A stretch of DNA of 64,000 bases, from the NCBI GenBank assembly GCA_021787595.1, contig JAJYLQ010000013.1:56688-120687 (forward strand). Direction: 5' to 3'. Below are positions 25,353 to 34,477 of this stretch, one piece after another; positions within the stretch are counted from its first letter, which is position 1, and every line of letters begins with the position of its first letter. The notes below the pieces were generated by a model. It did not search any database, was not told the DNA's origin, and saw nothing but the letters and a program-made list of their open reading frames with translations. The stretch comes from Chloroflexota bacterium. GTDB taxonomy: Bacteria; Chloroflexota; Anaerolineae; Anaerolineales; Villigracilaceae. A program made the translations under genes and the position numbers.

Positions 25353-26530
25353 TCAGTTGTGAGCGGATTGTATGCCGCCTTCGAGGCTGCGTCAAGCGAA
25401 TGAATATCACGAAAAAGCAGTATGAGCAAAATGCAAGTGGATATTAGGAGAACAAAGTTACCCTGCCTGTGCCAAATGTCGAGCGCAATAAATGGGAGCA
25501 AATAAGCGAGGATCATCGCACCCCATTCAAAGAGGGTGCGCGCCTGCCCGGCAAGCCAAAAGAAGGGGAGGAGAAGGATGACAAAATCGTAGTTGAGGAG
25601 ATACGGGCTGGACAACAGGGTAACAAGAATCGCGGTCGCTGCGGCAGCGTTTGGACTCTTGAGAAACATACGATGCGATAAAGCCACCCACAACAATAGG
25701 ATTGTCAGGATTATCAAGCTGATTGGCAGCGCGGCCAGGAAATTTGGCTGCCCATCGAATATGCTCGTGAGCAGGACAGGCAGGCTGGCACAAAGTCCAC
25801 AAGATGAAACGCCAGAATCCTGGCGAAAGGCGAACAGGGAATGGAAGTAATTCAATGGCCAGGCATGATCTGCCAAGAAGCCGGTAAGAAAGAGAAAGAT
25901 GCCTGTGCCGAAAATGTAAAGCAATGTGCGGCGGCCAAATTCGTCGCGGCGAAAAAAGAGATAGATCAAACCGGTCAGCAAAACCAACAAACCCAAATGC
26001 GGCTTGAAGGTCAGCAACGCCGCGGCGATGGCAGCCAGTTCGACCTTTTGATTTTGCAGTGAATAGGCAAACAATGATGCGCCAAGCAGAACCGGAAAAT
26101 TATATTGGCCGATAAACAGGCTGCCCAAGATTGGCCAAAAGAAAAAAGCGACCGGAAATGAAGCTAATCGCTTACGCGGCTTCCAACCGTTGGTCAATAG
26201 CCACACGGATGCAAACAGCATAAACAGATTGAGTCCAAACCAGAGACGCGCGGCCATTGTGATCGGCAATAAAGCCAGCGGCAAGGCCGCCAGCGCGTAC
26301 CACGGCGGATACGGAAATGGCAGAACATACACCTGCCCAGGCGAAACATGCGCCAGCGCCGCGATCATATTCACCTGTCCGGCATGATCGTAAATCGGAA
26401 TGCCGCGCAGGAGTCCCATATCGGTGTGATAGATGACTTGAAAGTCGAGATAAGGAGGAATGGGAAGAGGCAGAAATGTAAGGACAATCAAAACGCAAAA
26501 CGCAAAAATCAAAAAGAAAAATGGTTTCAT
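25349..26530 (-). CDS. Polytopic membrane protein, GT87/DUF2029-like
   Basis: 393 residues from the ATG at 26530, with about ten hydrophobic segments and a first periplasmic loop carrying YLDFQVIYHTDMGLLRGIPIY. That loop and the topology resemble GT87-type (DUF2029) polyprenol-linked mannosyltransferases. The acceptor is unknown, and the call is from pattern only. Its ATG overlaps the stop of the upstream YbjT-like gene (ATGA), so translation is probably coupled. Its 3' end holds the promoter of the cobalamin riboswitch. Confidence 0.65.
   Translation of the reverse strand: MKPFFFLIFAFCVLIVLTFLPLPIPPYLDFQVIYHTDMGLLRGIPIYDHAGQVNMIAALAHVSPGQVYVLPFPYPPWYALAALPLALLPITMAARLWFGLNLFMLFASVWLLTNGWKPRKRLASFPVAFFFWPILGSLFIGQYNFPVLLGASLFAYSLQNQKVELAAIAAALLTFKPHLGLLVLLTGLIYLFFRRDEFGRRTLLYIFGTGIFLFLTGFLADHAWPLNYFHSLFAFRQDSGVSSCGLCASLPVLLTSIFDGQPNFLAALPISLIILTILLLWVALSHRMFLKSPNAAAATAILVTLLSSPYLLNYDFVILLLPFFWLAGQARTLFEWGAMILAYLLPFIALDIWHRQGNFVLLISTCILLILLFRDIHSLDAASKAAYNPLTTE
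25367..25395 (-). promoter_or_regulatory. Promoter of the cobalamin riboswitch, inside the upstream gene
   Basis: On the minus strand TTGACG (25395-25390) and TACAAT (25372-25367) are 17 bases apart, within the last 16 codons of the GT87-like gene. Confidence 0.65.
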
Positions 26531-28029
26531 TCGGATGCGCTTTGCTTTGCGATGGCATGGATCAAACCGTGAAAGACAAGGCTGTGCAGAGGATAAAGCA
26601 AATACCAATATAAGTAACCAGGTAATCCGCGTGGAGCGAAGAAAGCCGTTTGCGTCAGAATGGATGTTTGTGCGGATGCTGCTTCCCCTGCGGGGACGAT
26701 GTCGACGCGCCATTCCATCCAGCCCTCGCCGGGCGCGCGCAATTCGGAATGAAGTCGCATCATTCGATTCGGTTCAAGAGATTCAACGCGATAATAATCA
26801 ACGAGGTCTCCTGCCCTCACCCCTGTCCCCTCTCCCAAAACTCGCCCTGAGCGAAGTCGAAGGGTTGGGAAAGGGGGTGGGGTGAGGGGAGAATGCCCGC
26901 GCAAGCCAGCGCCGCCGAAAAGCTTATCCAGCCAGCCGCGCAGCTTCCACAACCAATTTGCATAAGGCCAGCCGTTTCGTCCGCCCATCGAAGTAAAGAC
27001 AGGGTAAACAGATTCGGGTAATGCCTTGACTTCGACGCAGCGATGATCCACGAAGAAGCCTTCGTGTTTGATCACGTTGACCGCGCGGGTTTCATCTGTC
27101 CAAACGGGCTCGAGCATTTCGGGATGAAGTTTTGCCAGAGAAGAGTTTACCGCTGTCTCATAATCAATCAATTTCACCGAAGAAAAAACGCGCCGCGCCG
27201 AATCATCGCGGACGACGCTGTCGCTGCGCAGGCCATCCACCAGCGCGCGCGCGATGCGATACGGCACGGGCGTCAGCTTTCCCACCCACCACGCCATAAA
27301 CCAAACGGGGATTCCGGGCAGCATCAATAACCAGCGGCGCAGGCCGCGCAGACGCGCGTATGCCAGCATCAAATCTGCATAGACTTTGACCTCCGGCCCT
27401 CCGATTTCAAAGATTCGTCCGCGGCCTTCCGGGGTCTCCAGCGCGGCCAGCAAATAATCGAGAATGTTTTGTGTGGCAATCGGCTGGGATTTATTATGCA
27501 GCCAATTCGGTCCCGGCAAGATCGGGAACTGCTCCGTCATGAAACGGATCATTTCGAATGAGATGCTTCCCGGCCCCACAATGACCCCGGCGCGGAATTC
27601 CGTCACAGGCACCTTGCCCTGCCGGAAAACCTCGCCGGTCGCGATCCGCGAACGCAAATGCGGCGCGATCTCCTGACTTGGATCCGCCAGCCCACCGAGG
27701 TAAATGATATGCTCGACGCCGGCTGCCGCGGCAGCCGAAGCAAAGTTAAATGCGCCGTCCAGTTCGAATGCCATGTAACCGCGTCCGAGCAGCATGTTGT
27801 GGATCAGATAATACGCAGTATGGACGCCATTTAAAGCAGGAGCCAGCGATGCCGAATACATCACGTCGCCGGAAACAACTTCAACGGAAGAAAACCATGC
27901 ACGGCCCTCGAGTTGATCCGGTTTGCGCGCCATTGCGCGGACCCGATAACCGCGTTCCAGCAATCGCGGAATCAATCGGCTGGCGATGTAACCTGTCGCG
28001 CCGGTCACGAGGATGAGTTTGGAAGTCAC
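26527..28029 (-). CDS. YbjT-like NAD(P)-binding protein with DUF2867 domain, copy 1
   Basis: About 500 residues. The N-terminal atypical SDR/NmrA-like Rossmann domain begins LILVTGATGYIASRL (GxxGxxG). The C-terminal part (about 330-490, with GWPYANWLWKLRGWLDKL and PRGLPGYLYWYLLYP) is the DUF2867-type domain of E. coli YbjT. I chose the GTG at 28029, because an ATG further upstream would add a long overlap with the neighbour. Residues about 381-405 are encoded by a 75-base repeat at 26814-26888. It is a paralogue of the next gene upstream. Substrate unknown. Confidence 0.8.
   Translation of the reverse strand: MTSKLILVTGATGYIASRLIPRLLERGYRVRAMARKPDQLEGRAWFSSVEVVSGDVMYSASLAPALNGVHTAYYLIHNMLLGRGYMAFELDGAFNFASAAAAAGVEHIIYLGGLADPSQEIAPHLRSRIATGEVFRQGKVPVTEFRAGVIVGPGSISFEMIRFMTEQFPILPGPNWLHNKSQPIATQNILDYLLAALETPEGRGRIFEIGGPEVKVYADLMLAYARLRGLRRWLLMLPGIPVWFMAWWVGKLTPVPYRIARALVDGLRSDSVVRDDSARRVFSSVKLIDYETAVNSSLAKLHPEMLEPVWTDETRAVNVIKHEGFFVDHRCVEVKALPESVYPVFTSMGGRNGWPYANWLWKLRGWLDKLFGGAGLRGHSPLTPPPFPTLRLRSGRVLGEGTGVRAGDLVDYYRVESLEPNRMMRLHSELRAPGEGWMEWRVDIVPAGEAASAQTSILTQTAFFAPRGLPGYLYWYLLYPLHSLVFHGLIHAIAKQSASE
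26814..26888. repeat. Palindromic CCCTCACCCC element in frame inside the YbjT-like gene
   Basis: 75 bases (25 codons), bounded by CCCTCACCCC and GGGGTGAGGG, with an internal CTGAGCGAAGTCGAAGGG copy. Shares its core with elements in valS and in two intergenic regions. Confidence 0.85.
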
Positions 28030-28064
28030 AATTTGTCCACCAATAAAATCGGCATGATTGCAGG

Positions 28065-29528
28065 TTATATATGCGATAAGAGCCGGGCGCGTGAAGCCAG
28101 CCTGCGTATCAACCCGTCGAACAAAAAGGCGTGGAACGGCCACATGGCATACCAGTAGACAAATCCCCAGAAGCCGCGCGGTTCAAAATACGCCGTTTCG
28201 GTCAAAAGAGTTTTCCCATCCTCTTGTGGAATGGATTCGAATTGAAGCCAGGCTTTCCCCGGCGCTTTCATTTCGGCGCGCAAACGCATCAGCCGATTCG
28301 TCTCGACGGCCTCGACGCGCCAGAAGTCGAGCGACTCGCCGGCGCGGATATCATCGGGATGACGGCGGCCGCGGCGAATCCCGACGCCGCCGATGAGCTT
28401 GTCGAACCAGCCGCGCCAGGCCCACGCCCAATCCATGTACAGCCAGCCGCGTGTCCCGCCGATGCTGGTATACGCCCTGAAAACGGTATCCGCCGGAAGG
28501 TCCAGGAGGAGCGTGCGCCGTTCGAACATCATGCCTTCTTCAACAGCAAACGTATAAGGTCTGACATCGCCAGCCGTCGTAACCAACGCGTCCGACCACG
28601 ATGTTTCGACCGTATCGCTCAGCACGCGTCCCAATGCTTTGCGGACGGCGGTCTCGAAATCGAACGGCTTGATCTGCGGAAAAAGTTTTTTCGCCGCGTC
28701 ATCATGAACAATGAGCTGGGCGTGCAGGCCCTCGATCAGCGGCAGCACGACGCGCCAGTGAATCGGAGTGACCATGTGAATCCAATAGGCCGAGAGGCGC
28801 GGGGCATAAAACGGCGTGCGAATGAGCCTGCGTTTGAGGCCGCGCTCTTTCGAATACACGAGAAGCATATCCGCGTAGGTGAGGCGCGTCGGCCCGCCGA
28901 TCTCGATCATCCTGCCGAGGCTCTCCGGGACTTTGAGCGCGGAGACCAGATATTCCAGCGTGTCGCGGATGCCGATGGGCTGCGCCTCGGAAAAGAACCA
29001 CGCCGGGCAAACGAATAACGGCTCGCGTTCAGCCAGGTAACGGACCATCTCGAACAGCACGCTGCCGGAACCAACGATCATACCGGCGCGGAATTCCGTG
29101 ACGGGCACGCGTCCGTGCCGCAGGATGTAACCGGTTTCGTGGCGCGAGCGAAGATACAAAGAAAGGTTGGAAGTCGGATCAACCAGCTCGCCAAGATAAA
29201 TGATGCGTTCGATACATGCCCGTTCTGCCGCCTCAGCGAAATTGTTCGCCGCGGCCATGTCGCGCTCGGCGCTTTCTTTATCATCCTGCATGCCGTGGAT
29301 AAGATAATAAGCCGCCGAAATATTTTGCATGGCTGCGGCTAATGTCTCTGGTTTGAGCGCATCGCCCTCGACGACATCCACCTGGCGGCGCCAGTAAAAA
29401 CCGTCAAGACGTTTCGCATCACGCACCATGCAGCGCACGCGGTAGCCTGACTCCAAAAGACGCGGCACGAGACGTCCGCCCACATAACCGGTCGCGCCCG
29501 TGACGAGGACCAATTTATCGTCCGACAT
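28065..29528 (-). CDS. YbjT-like NAD(P)-binding protein with DUF2867 domain, copy 2
   Basis: 487 residues from MSDDKLVLVTGATGYVG at 29528; the Rossmann motif GATGYVGGRL is at once visible. The C-terminal domain has RGWLYMDWAWAWRGWFDKL and EPRGFWGFVYWYAMWP, parallel to the downstream paralogue. Copy 2 lacks the repeat-encoded insertion found in copy 1 and so gives the ancestral spacing: DKLIGGVGIRRGRRHPDDIRAG in copy 2 aligns with DKLFGGAGLRGHSPL... in copy 1. The pair plus the GT87-like gene form a tight minus-strand group. Confidence 0.82.
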   Translation of the reverse strand: MSDDKLVLVTGATGYVGGRLVPRLLESGYRVRCMVRDAKRLDGFYWRRQVDVVEGDALKPETLAAAMQNISAAYYLIHGMQDDKESAERDMAAANNFAEAAERACIERIIYLGELVDPTSNLSLYLRSRHETGYILRHGRVPVTEFRAGMIVGSGSVLFEMVRYLAEREPLFVCPAWFFSEAQPIGIRDTLEYLVSALKVPESLGRMIEIGGPTRLTYADMLLVYSKERGLKRRLIRTPFYAPRLSAYWIHMVTPIHWRVVLPLIEGLHAQLIVHDDAAKKLFPQIKPFDFETAVRKALGRVLSDTVETSWSDALVTTAGDVRPYTFAVEEGMMFERRTLLLDLPADTVFRAYTSIGGTRGWLYMDWAWAWRGWFDKLIGGVGIRRGRRHPDDIRAGESLDFWRVEAVETNRLMRLRAEMKAPGKAWLQFESIPQEDGKTLLTETAYFEPRGFWGFVYWYAMWPFHAFLFDGLIRRLASRARLLSHI

Positions 29529-29636
29529 TGCCCCGATTATAACTTCTGCGCTGCGGACAAAGACTTCGAACCGCCAAACAGCAGGCTTCTTTGGCACAAA
29601 ATCACTGAATTCAATGAATCACAGCTTTCACGGATT

Positions 29637-29690
29637 GCGGACTTTAGTCCGCATTTTTTCTGATTCAAAAACGGACTGAAGTCCGCGCTC
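29637..29690. repeat. GCGGACTNNAGTCCGC-type dispersed repeat
   Basis: GCGGACTTTAGTCCGC and CGGACTGAAGTCCGCGCTCCG flank a T-rich spacer, between the YbjT-like and comEC genes. The remaining 29529-29770 shows no gene. Confidence 0.65.
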
Positions 29691-29770
29691 CGCTTTGAAA
29701 GCCTGCGCTCCGCTGTAAATTTGTGTGGTGATTTAGCGCACGCCATCGTTTTTTATTGTACAATCTCCTC

Positions 29771-32116
29771 ATGCCATTGATGTGGGCTTCGCTGGCTTTT
29801 TTGGGCGGCATCGCGATTCACGCGAAGCTTCATCCGCCGACGGATGCGTGGATGATGCTGGTATTTCTCGTCATCCTTTTGGCCTGGCTTCTTCCGCTCC
29901 GCGGTTCACGTTCCTTCAAATGGACCGTCACCGCCAGCATGATTGCCATGCTGCTGGGCGCGGCGCGCTATCAATTTACATCTCACAAACTGACTCCCTC
30001 CGACGTGGCGTGGTTCAATGACCGCAAGTATGAAATGCTCGTCACGGGTTATCTCGTCGAGCCGCCCGATTACCGCGACACCTATACCAACCTGCGCGTC
30101 GAAGCCACGGCACTCGACACCGGAAAGGACATTTTTCCCGTTCATGATTTGATGCTGGCGCGGATTCCCACGAATCAAACGTATCACTACGGCGACATCG
30201 TCCGTTTGCGCGGCAAACTGGAAACGCCGCCCAGCAGCGAAGATTTTTCATACCAGGACTATTTGGCGCGGCAGGGAATCCTCAGTTACATGTCCAGCGC
30301 CGAGGTGACGCTCCTGCCGGGCAGCGCAGGCAATCCCATCCTTGCCGCGGCATACGCGCTCAAAGAAAAAGCCCTCGACAATGTTTACCGGCTCTTCCTC
30401 GACCCTGAAGCGTCTCTGCTGGCCGGCATTTTGCTCGGCGTGGATTCCGGCCTTCCGAACGCGCTCCAGCAGGCTTATAAGGATACCGGCACCGCGCACA
30501 TCATCGCCATCTCCGGATTCAACATTTCCATCATCGCTGGAATCTTTTTCTCTCTTTTCAGCCGCGCCCTCGGACCGCGCCGCGGCGCGGTCATGGCGAT
30601 CCTCGGTATCGCGTTCTACACGTTCCTCGTCGGTGCGGGCGCGGCGGTCGTGCGCGCCGCGCTGATGGGAACGCTTTCGCTTTTTGCGATGCAGGTTGGC
30701 CGCCGCCAGATGGGACTGAACACGCTGGCGTTCGTCGCCGCGCTGATGGCGCTTTGGAATCCGCTCATCATTTGGGATGCGGGATTCCAGCTTTCATTCT
30801 TTGCCACGCTCGGTTTGATCCTGTACGGCGGGCCGTTCCAGCAGGCCGCCGAAAGATTCGTGTCGAGATTCCTCCCGGTCTCCAACGCACAGCAAATCGC
30901 AAAGCTTTTGGGCGATTACGTTTTGTTGACGCTGGCCGCACAACTCACAACCCTCCCGATTATGGCATTCCAATTCAAACAAATCTCGCTCGTCTCCTTC
31001 ATTGCGAATCCATTCATCCTGCCCGCGCAGCCCGCCGTGATGATCCTCGGCGGACTGGCTGTGATCGCCAGCCTCATTCTTTTTCCAATCGGCCAGATCC
31101 TCGCGTGGATCGCGTGGCCGCTGACCGCGTACACGAATCGCGTCGTTGAGCTTTTCGACTCGATCCCTCACGGCGTGATCTATCTCGGCGGATTCTCATT
31201 CGCGCTTGTCGCATTGTTCTACGCCGTGCTTCTTGCCGTGACGTTTGGCGGCCCCCGTTTAAAAGAAATTTATGTGTCGTTGAGGAATCGCTACAAATAC
31301 CTTCCCACCGCGACGATCCTCGCCGCGTTGTTCATCTGCACGCTGCTGACGTGGCGCGTGGCCGCCGACGCGCCGGACGGCAAACTTCATGTCACGTTTC
31401 TCGGCGTCGGCTCGGCGGACGCGGTCCTGATCGAAACGCCAACCGGCAGGAATATTCTGATCAACGGCGGCCCGTCCGCATCCACGTTGTCCGACGCGCT
31501 GGGACGACGATTATCGTTCTTCGATCACAGCCTGGATTGGCTGGTCGTCGCCTCAACGGATGAGAATCAAGTAGCGTCCCTGTCACGTGTGCTTCAACGC
31601 TATCCGCCTCGAAATGTATTGTGGAGTGGAAACAAGCAGGCCTCATTCTCATCCCGAAACCTGGCGCAATTCCTGGCCGACCAATCCATCCCGGTGACGC
31701 AGGCGGAAGAGGGCCAGGCCTTCGATCTCGGCGACGGCGCGGCGCTGAAGGTTTTGAATGTGTCGCCGCTGGGTTCGACGCTCTTGATCGAATGGAATGA
31801 TTTCCGCCTGCTTCTTCCCATTGGAGAGAACCTCGACACGCTCGACCAGTTGAAGACCGGCAGCGCGGTTCAACCTGTCACCGTTTTGTCGCTGGCGCAA
31901 AGCGGGTACGCGCCGCTGTCGCCTCCCGATTGGATTACGAATCTAAATCCCCAGCTTGTTGTGTTGAGCGTCGCGGCCGGCGACATCAACGGCATGCCCG
32001 ACCAGGCTACGCTCGACGCGCTGGGCGGCCGTTCCCTGCTCCGCACCGATCAAAACGGCTGGATCCAAATCATGACCGATGGCAGGCAGATGTGGGTCAG
32101 CGTCGAGAAAAAATAA
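29771..32116 (+). CDS. comEC: DNA uptake channel protein ComEC/Rec2
   Basis: 781 residues. It has an N-terminal DUF4131-type region (to about 200), then a ComEC 'competence' membrane domain with about nine helices (ILLGVDSGLP, TGTAHIIAISGFNISIIAG at about 240-255), then a C-terminal metallo-beta-lactamase-like domain (from about 530, KLHVTFLGVGSADAVLIETP). The last domain lacks the usual HxHxDH: the region reads LDWLVVASTDENQVA, so the nuclease site looks degenerate. The ATG at 29771 is preferred over an upstream TTG. Implies a route for DNA uptake. Confidence 0.9.
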   Translation: MPLMWASLAFLGGIAIHAKLHPPTDAWMMLVFLVILLAWLLPLRGSRSFKWTVTASMIAMLLGAARYQFTSHKLTPSDVAWFNDRKYEMLVTGYLVEPPDYRDTYTNLRVEATALDTGKDIFPVHDLMLARIPTNQTYHYGDIVRLRGKLETPPSSEDFSYQDYLARQGILSYMSSAEVTLLPGSAGNPILAAAYALKEKALDNVYRLFLDPEASLLAGILLGVDSGLPNALQQAYKDTGTAHIIAISGFNISIIAGIFFSLFSRALGPRRGAVMAILGIAFYTFLVGAGAAVVRAALMGTLSLFAMQVGRRQMGLNTLAFVAALMALWNPLIIWDAGFQLSFFATLGLILYGGPFQQAAERFVSRFLPVSNAQQIAKLLGDYVLLTLAAQLTTLPIMAFQFKQISLVSFIANPFILPAQPAVMILGGLAVIASLILFPIGQILAWIAWPLTAYTNRVVELFDSIPHGVIYLGGFSFALVALFYAVLLAVTFGGPRLKEIYVSLRNRYKYLPTATILAALFICTLLTWRVAADAPDGKLHVTFLGVGSADAVLIETPTGRNILINGGPSASTLSDALGRRLSFFDHSLDWLVVASTDENQVASLSRVLQRYPPRNVLWSGNKQASFSSRNLAQFLADQSIPVTQAEEGQAFDLGDGAALKVLNVSPLGSTLLIEWNDFRLLLPIGENLDTLDQLKTGSAVQPVTVLSLAQSGYAPLSPPDWITNLNPQLVVLSVAAGDINGMPDQATLDALGGRSLLRTDQNGWIQIMTDGRQMWVSVEKK

Positions 32117-32137
32117 GCCGGTCACCCGGGATGTAAC

Positions 32138-32170
32138 GCAAAAGGTTCTGCTAACAGCAGAACCTTTTGC
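32138..32170. terminator. Bidirectional terminator between comEC and flp
   Basis: A perfect 15-base stem GCAAAAGGTTCTGCT / AGCAGAACCTTTTGC with a 3-base loop, usable by both converging genes. Confidence 0.85.
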
Positions 32171-32181
32171 GCAAAATTGGA

Positions 32182-32337
32182 TCATACGTCGGTCAGGCTT
32201 TTGTTGATCGTGCTGAATGTGTTGCCGAGGACCGGGCCGAGGATCAGCAAAGCCGCAAAAACAACAATGGCAACCAGAGCAAGAATCAATGCATATTCGA
32301 CCAGGCCCTGGCCCGTTTCTTGGGGAGCGAACAACAT
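32182..32337 (-). CDS. flp: Flp-type pilin, orphan
   Basis: A 51-residue protein. The start MLFAPQETGQGLVEYALIL shows the Flp/Fap pilin processing region (G-x4-E-Y type: GQGLVEYA), followed by a single hydrophobic helix (ALVAIVVFAALLILGPVLG) and a short polar tail. AAAGGAGAT precedes the ATG. No tad assembly genes (tadA, rcpA, tadB) are in the window, so the assembly machine must be elsewhere. The neighbour comEC gives a possible link to DNA uptake; that is inference. Confidence 0.85.
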   Translation of the reverse strand: MLFAPQETGQGLVEYALILALVAIVVFAALLILGPVLGNTFSTINKSLTDV

Positions 32338-32454
32338 GACAGCATCTCCTTTCTATAGAATTTCCCGGCATGGCCGGGATGGAATCATTATATTGTGAAG
32401 TCTGCCCTCATACAACTTTTTTTGCAGAAGTGTCAGGTGGATTAGAATGATGGG

Positions 32455-33144
32455 ATGGGACTCCTGCTGCTCGAGGGCGGCGCCGAATTCGGCGGACAAA
32501 TGTCCGAGCCGGATCGGCAAGCCATCCAACTGGCGGGCGGATCGGATGCGCCGATTGCAATCCTGCCGACCGCCGCCGCGCCGGATCATAACCACGAACG
32601 CGCCGGGTGGAACGGTGTGCGCTGGTTCCAATCCCTCGGCGCTTCACGCGTGGACCTCGTGCCGGTCACCGATAAACCCAGCGCGGACAGATCCGATTAC
32701 GCCGCGCGCCTCCGCGCCGCAGGGTTGATCTATTTGCTCGGCGGTTTTCCGCGTCACCTCGGAGAGACATTGCGCGGCAGCCGCGTTTGGGAATCCGCGC
32801 TGGAGGCTTATCGCGCCGGCGCGGTCCTCGGCGGGAGCAGCGCGGGCGCCATGGTTTTATGCGGACATTATTATGATCCTTACGAAAAACAACTTTTACC
32901 CGGTCTCGGCCTTTTATCGAATTGCTGCGTCCTGCCGCATCACAATAATTTTGGAAAACGCTGGGTCGAGCCATTGAGCCAGCTTTTGCCGCAGGCGACA
33001 TTGATCGGCATTGACGAACAGACCGGCATCCTGAATGACGCATCCGGGCGTTGGGCGGTGTACGGCGCGGGCAAGGTGACGCTCTATCGAAACGGGGAAG
33101 GGCCCGAAGTCCACGCGCGAGGCGAAACGTTCCTCCTCGATTGA
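32455..33144 (+). CDS. Peptidase S51 family protein, cyanophycinase-like
   Basis: 229 residues. The GGSSAGAM motif (126-133, Ser 129 as likely nucleophile) and the early LLLEGGAEF and PTAAAP segments fit cyanophycinase-like S51 peptidases (dipeptidase E fold). The true substrate (cyanophycin or other peptides) is not shown. No cyanophycin synthetase is in the window. Acts in the cytoplasm; no signal peptide seen. Confidence 0.85.
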   Translation: MGLLLLEGGAEFGGQMSEPDRQAIQLAGGSDAPIAILPTAAAPDHNHERAGWNGVRWFQSLGASRVDLVPVTDKPSADRSDYAARLRAAGLIYLLGGFPRHLGETLRGSRVWESALEAYRAGAVLGGSSAGAMVLCGHYYDPYEKQLLPGLGLLSNCCVLPHHNNFGKRWVEPLSQLLPQATLIGIDEQTGILNDASGRWAVYGAGKVTLYRNGEGPEVHARGETFLLD

Positions 33145-33266
33145 AATCCGCCGCATACGATTTGTTCTTATTCGCATCTAAGGAAGATTCCGTATTATTG
33201 AACCATCATTCCATCGAACATCCAGGCTTTATTGTCGAGACTTATTTTTAGAAATGAGAGGCAGAT

Positions 33267-34232
33267 ATGGATGACATTTACAAGTCCGTTCCCGTTCGTT
33301 CATCAGAGATCACGCCGAAATCCTTGTATCTTCGCCGCCGCGATTTCATCAAGGCTGCCAGCATTCTGACAGGCGGCGCGCTGCTCGCCGCGTGCGCACC
33401 CACCGGAGGCAGCGGACCATCGCCCAGCGACCCGGCCAGCGTGGCGTTGTACAAAGGCAAGACCGACGAACTGGGCGACCCGCTTAACAGTTACGACGAT
33501 ATTACCAACTACAACAACTATTATGAGTTCAGCACCGCCAAGGACGCGGTCAACCCGCTTTCGAGAAATTTCAAATCCCGTCCGTGGACTGTCGAAGTCA
33601 GCGGCATGGTCAGCAATCCCAAGACATTCGGCATTGACGATCTGATCAAGATGTTCCCGCAGGAGGACCGCATTTATCGCCTGCGCTGCGTGGAAGCGTG
33701 GAGCATGGTCATTCCCTGGCAGGGATTCCCGTTGTCGAAACTGCTGAACGTGGTCCAGCCTACTTCTTCCGCAAAGTTCGTGCGCTTCACAACGCTCATG
33801 GATCCGAAACAACTTCCGGCGGAGGCCGATACGGGCCTTTATCCGTGGCCGTATCACGAGGGGCTGCGCCTCGATGAAGCCATGAACGACCTGGCGATCC
33901 TGGCGACCGGCTTATACGGTTCTCCACTGCCGCCGCCGGACGGCGCGCCGATCCGGCTCGTCGTGCCGTGGAAATATGGCTTCAAGGGAATCAAAGCCAT
34001 CGTCAAGATCGAACTGGTGGATACGCAACCCAACACGTTCTGGTCCGATATTGCATCGAACGAATACGGCTTCTATGCCAATGTCAACCCGAACGTGCCG
34101 CACCCGCGCTGGTCGCAGGCCTCCGAGCGGCGCATCGGCGAGATCACCATGCGTCCAACGTTGATGTTCAACGGCTATGGGGATAAGGTTGCTTATCTCT
34201 ATCAGGGAATGGATTTGAAGGCGAATTACTAA
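33267..34232 (+). CDS. msrP: Protein-methionine-sulfoxide reductase catalytic subunit
   Basis: Periplasmic molybdoenzyme that repairs oxidised methionines. The N-terminus has a twin-arginine motif RRRDFIKAA followed by a hydrophobic stretch, so it is folded before export. The molybdenum ligand is Cys 141 in RLRCVEAWSM, and VVPWKYGFKGIKAIVKI is the MsrP (YedY) core. Length 321 is normal. msrQ follows 245 bases downstream; the gap carries a dispersed element. moaA, needed for the molybdenum cofactor, lies at 54.4 kb. Confidence 0.93.
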   Translation: MDDIYKSVPVRSSEITPKSLYLRRRDFIKAASILTGGALLAACAPTGGSGPSPSDPASVALYKGKTDELGDPLNSYDDITNYNNYYEFSTAKDAVNPLSRNFKSRPWTVEVSGMVSNPKTFGIDDLIKMFPQEDRIYRLRCVEAWSMVIPWQGFPLSKLLNVVQPTSSAKFVRFTTLMDPKQLPAEADTGLYPWPYHEGLRLDEAMNDLAILATGLYGSPLPPPDGAPIRLVVPWKYGFKGIKAIVKIELVDTQPNTFWSDIASNEYGFYANVNPNVPHPRWSQASERRIGEITMRPTLMFNGYGDKVAYLYQGMDLKANY

Positions 34233-34360
34233 ACTGATGTTACGCAAGTTTCTCCCTCATCCCCAACCCTTCCCCCGAAAGGGGAAGGGAGCCCCCTCTC
34301 CCGCGGGGAGAGGTCGCGAAGCACGCCGAGGGCGCCAGGGTGAGGGCGCGTAACACAGTT
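34232..34360. repeat. TIR element (AACTGATGTTACGCAA), degraded copy
   Basis: Begins AACTGATGTTACGCAA (overlapping the msrP stop) and ends GCGTAACACAGTT, with a CCTCATCCCC ... GGGTGAGGG core. An intact copy lies at 60980-61116. Confidence 0.8.
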
Positions 34361-34399
34361 ATTAATCTCGGATAGAATGCCTAACCTTTTTATATCCAT

Positions 34400-34428
34400 C
34401 TCCGCGAACAAAGTCCGTGTTCGCGGAG
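34400..34428. terminator. Hairpin upstream of msrQ
   Basis: CTCCGCGAACA / TGTTCGCGGAG, an 11-base stem with a 7-base loop and no T tract on the plus strand. Could be an mRNA-stability or translation element; weak as a terminator. Confidence 0.35.
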
Positions 34429-34477
34429 AAGTGTAAACTTGTGGCCCGCAGAAAGATTTTCCTTGCGAACTGCTTTG

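Noticed and set aside
28131..29018. 295-residue plus-strand frame opposite the YbjT-like gene
   Set aside because: Antisense of a recognised Rossmann protein; no motifs of its own.
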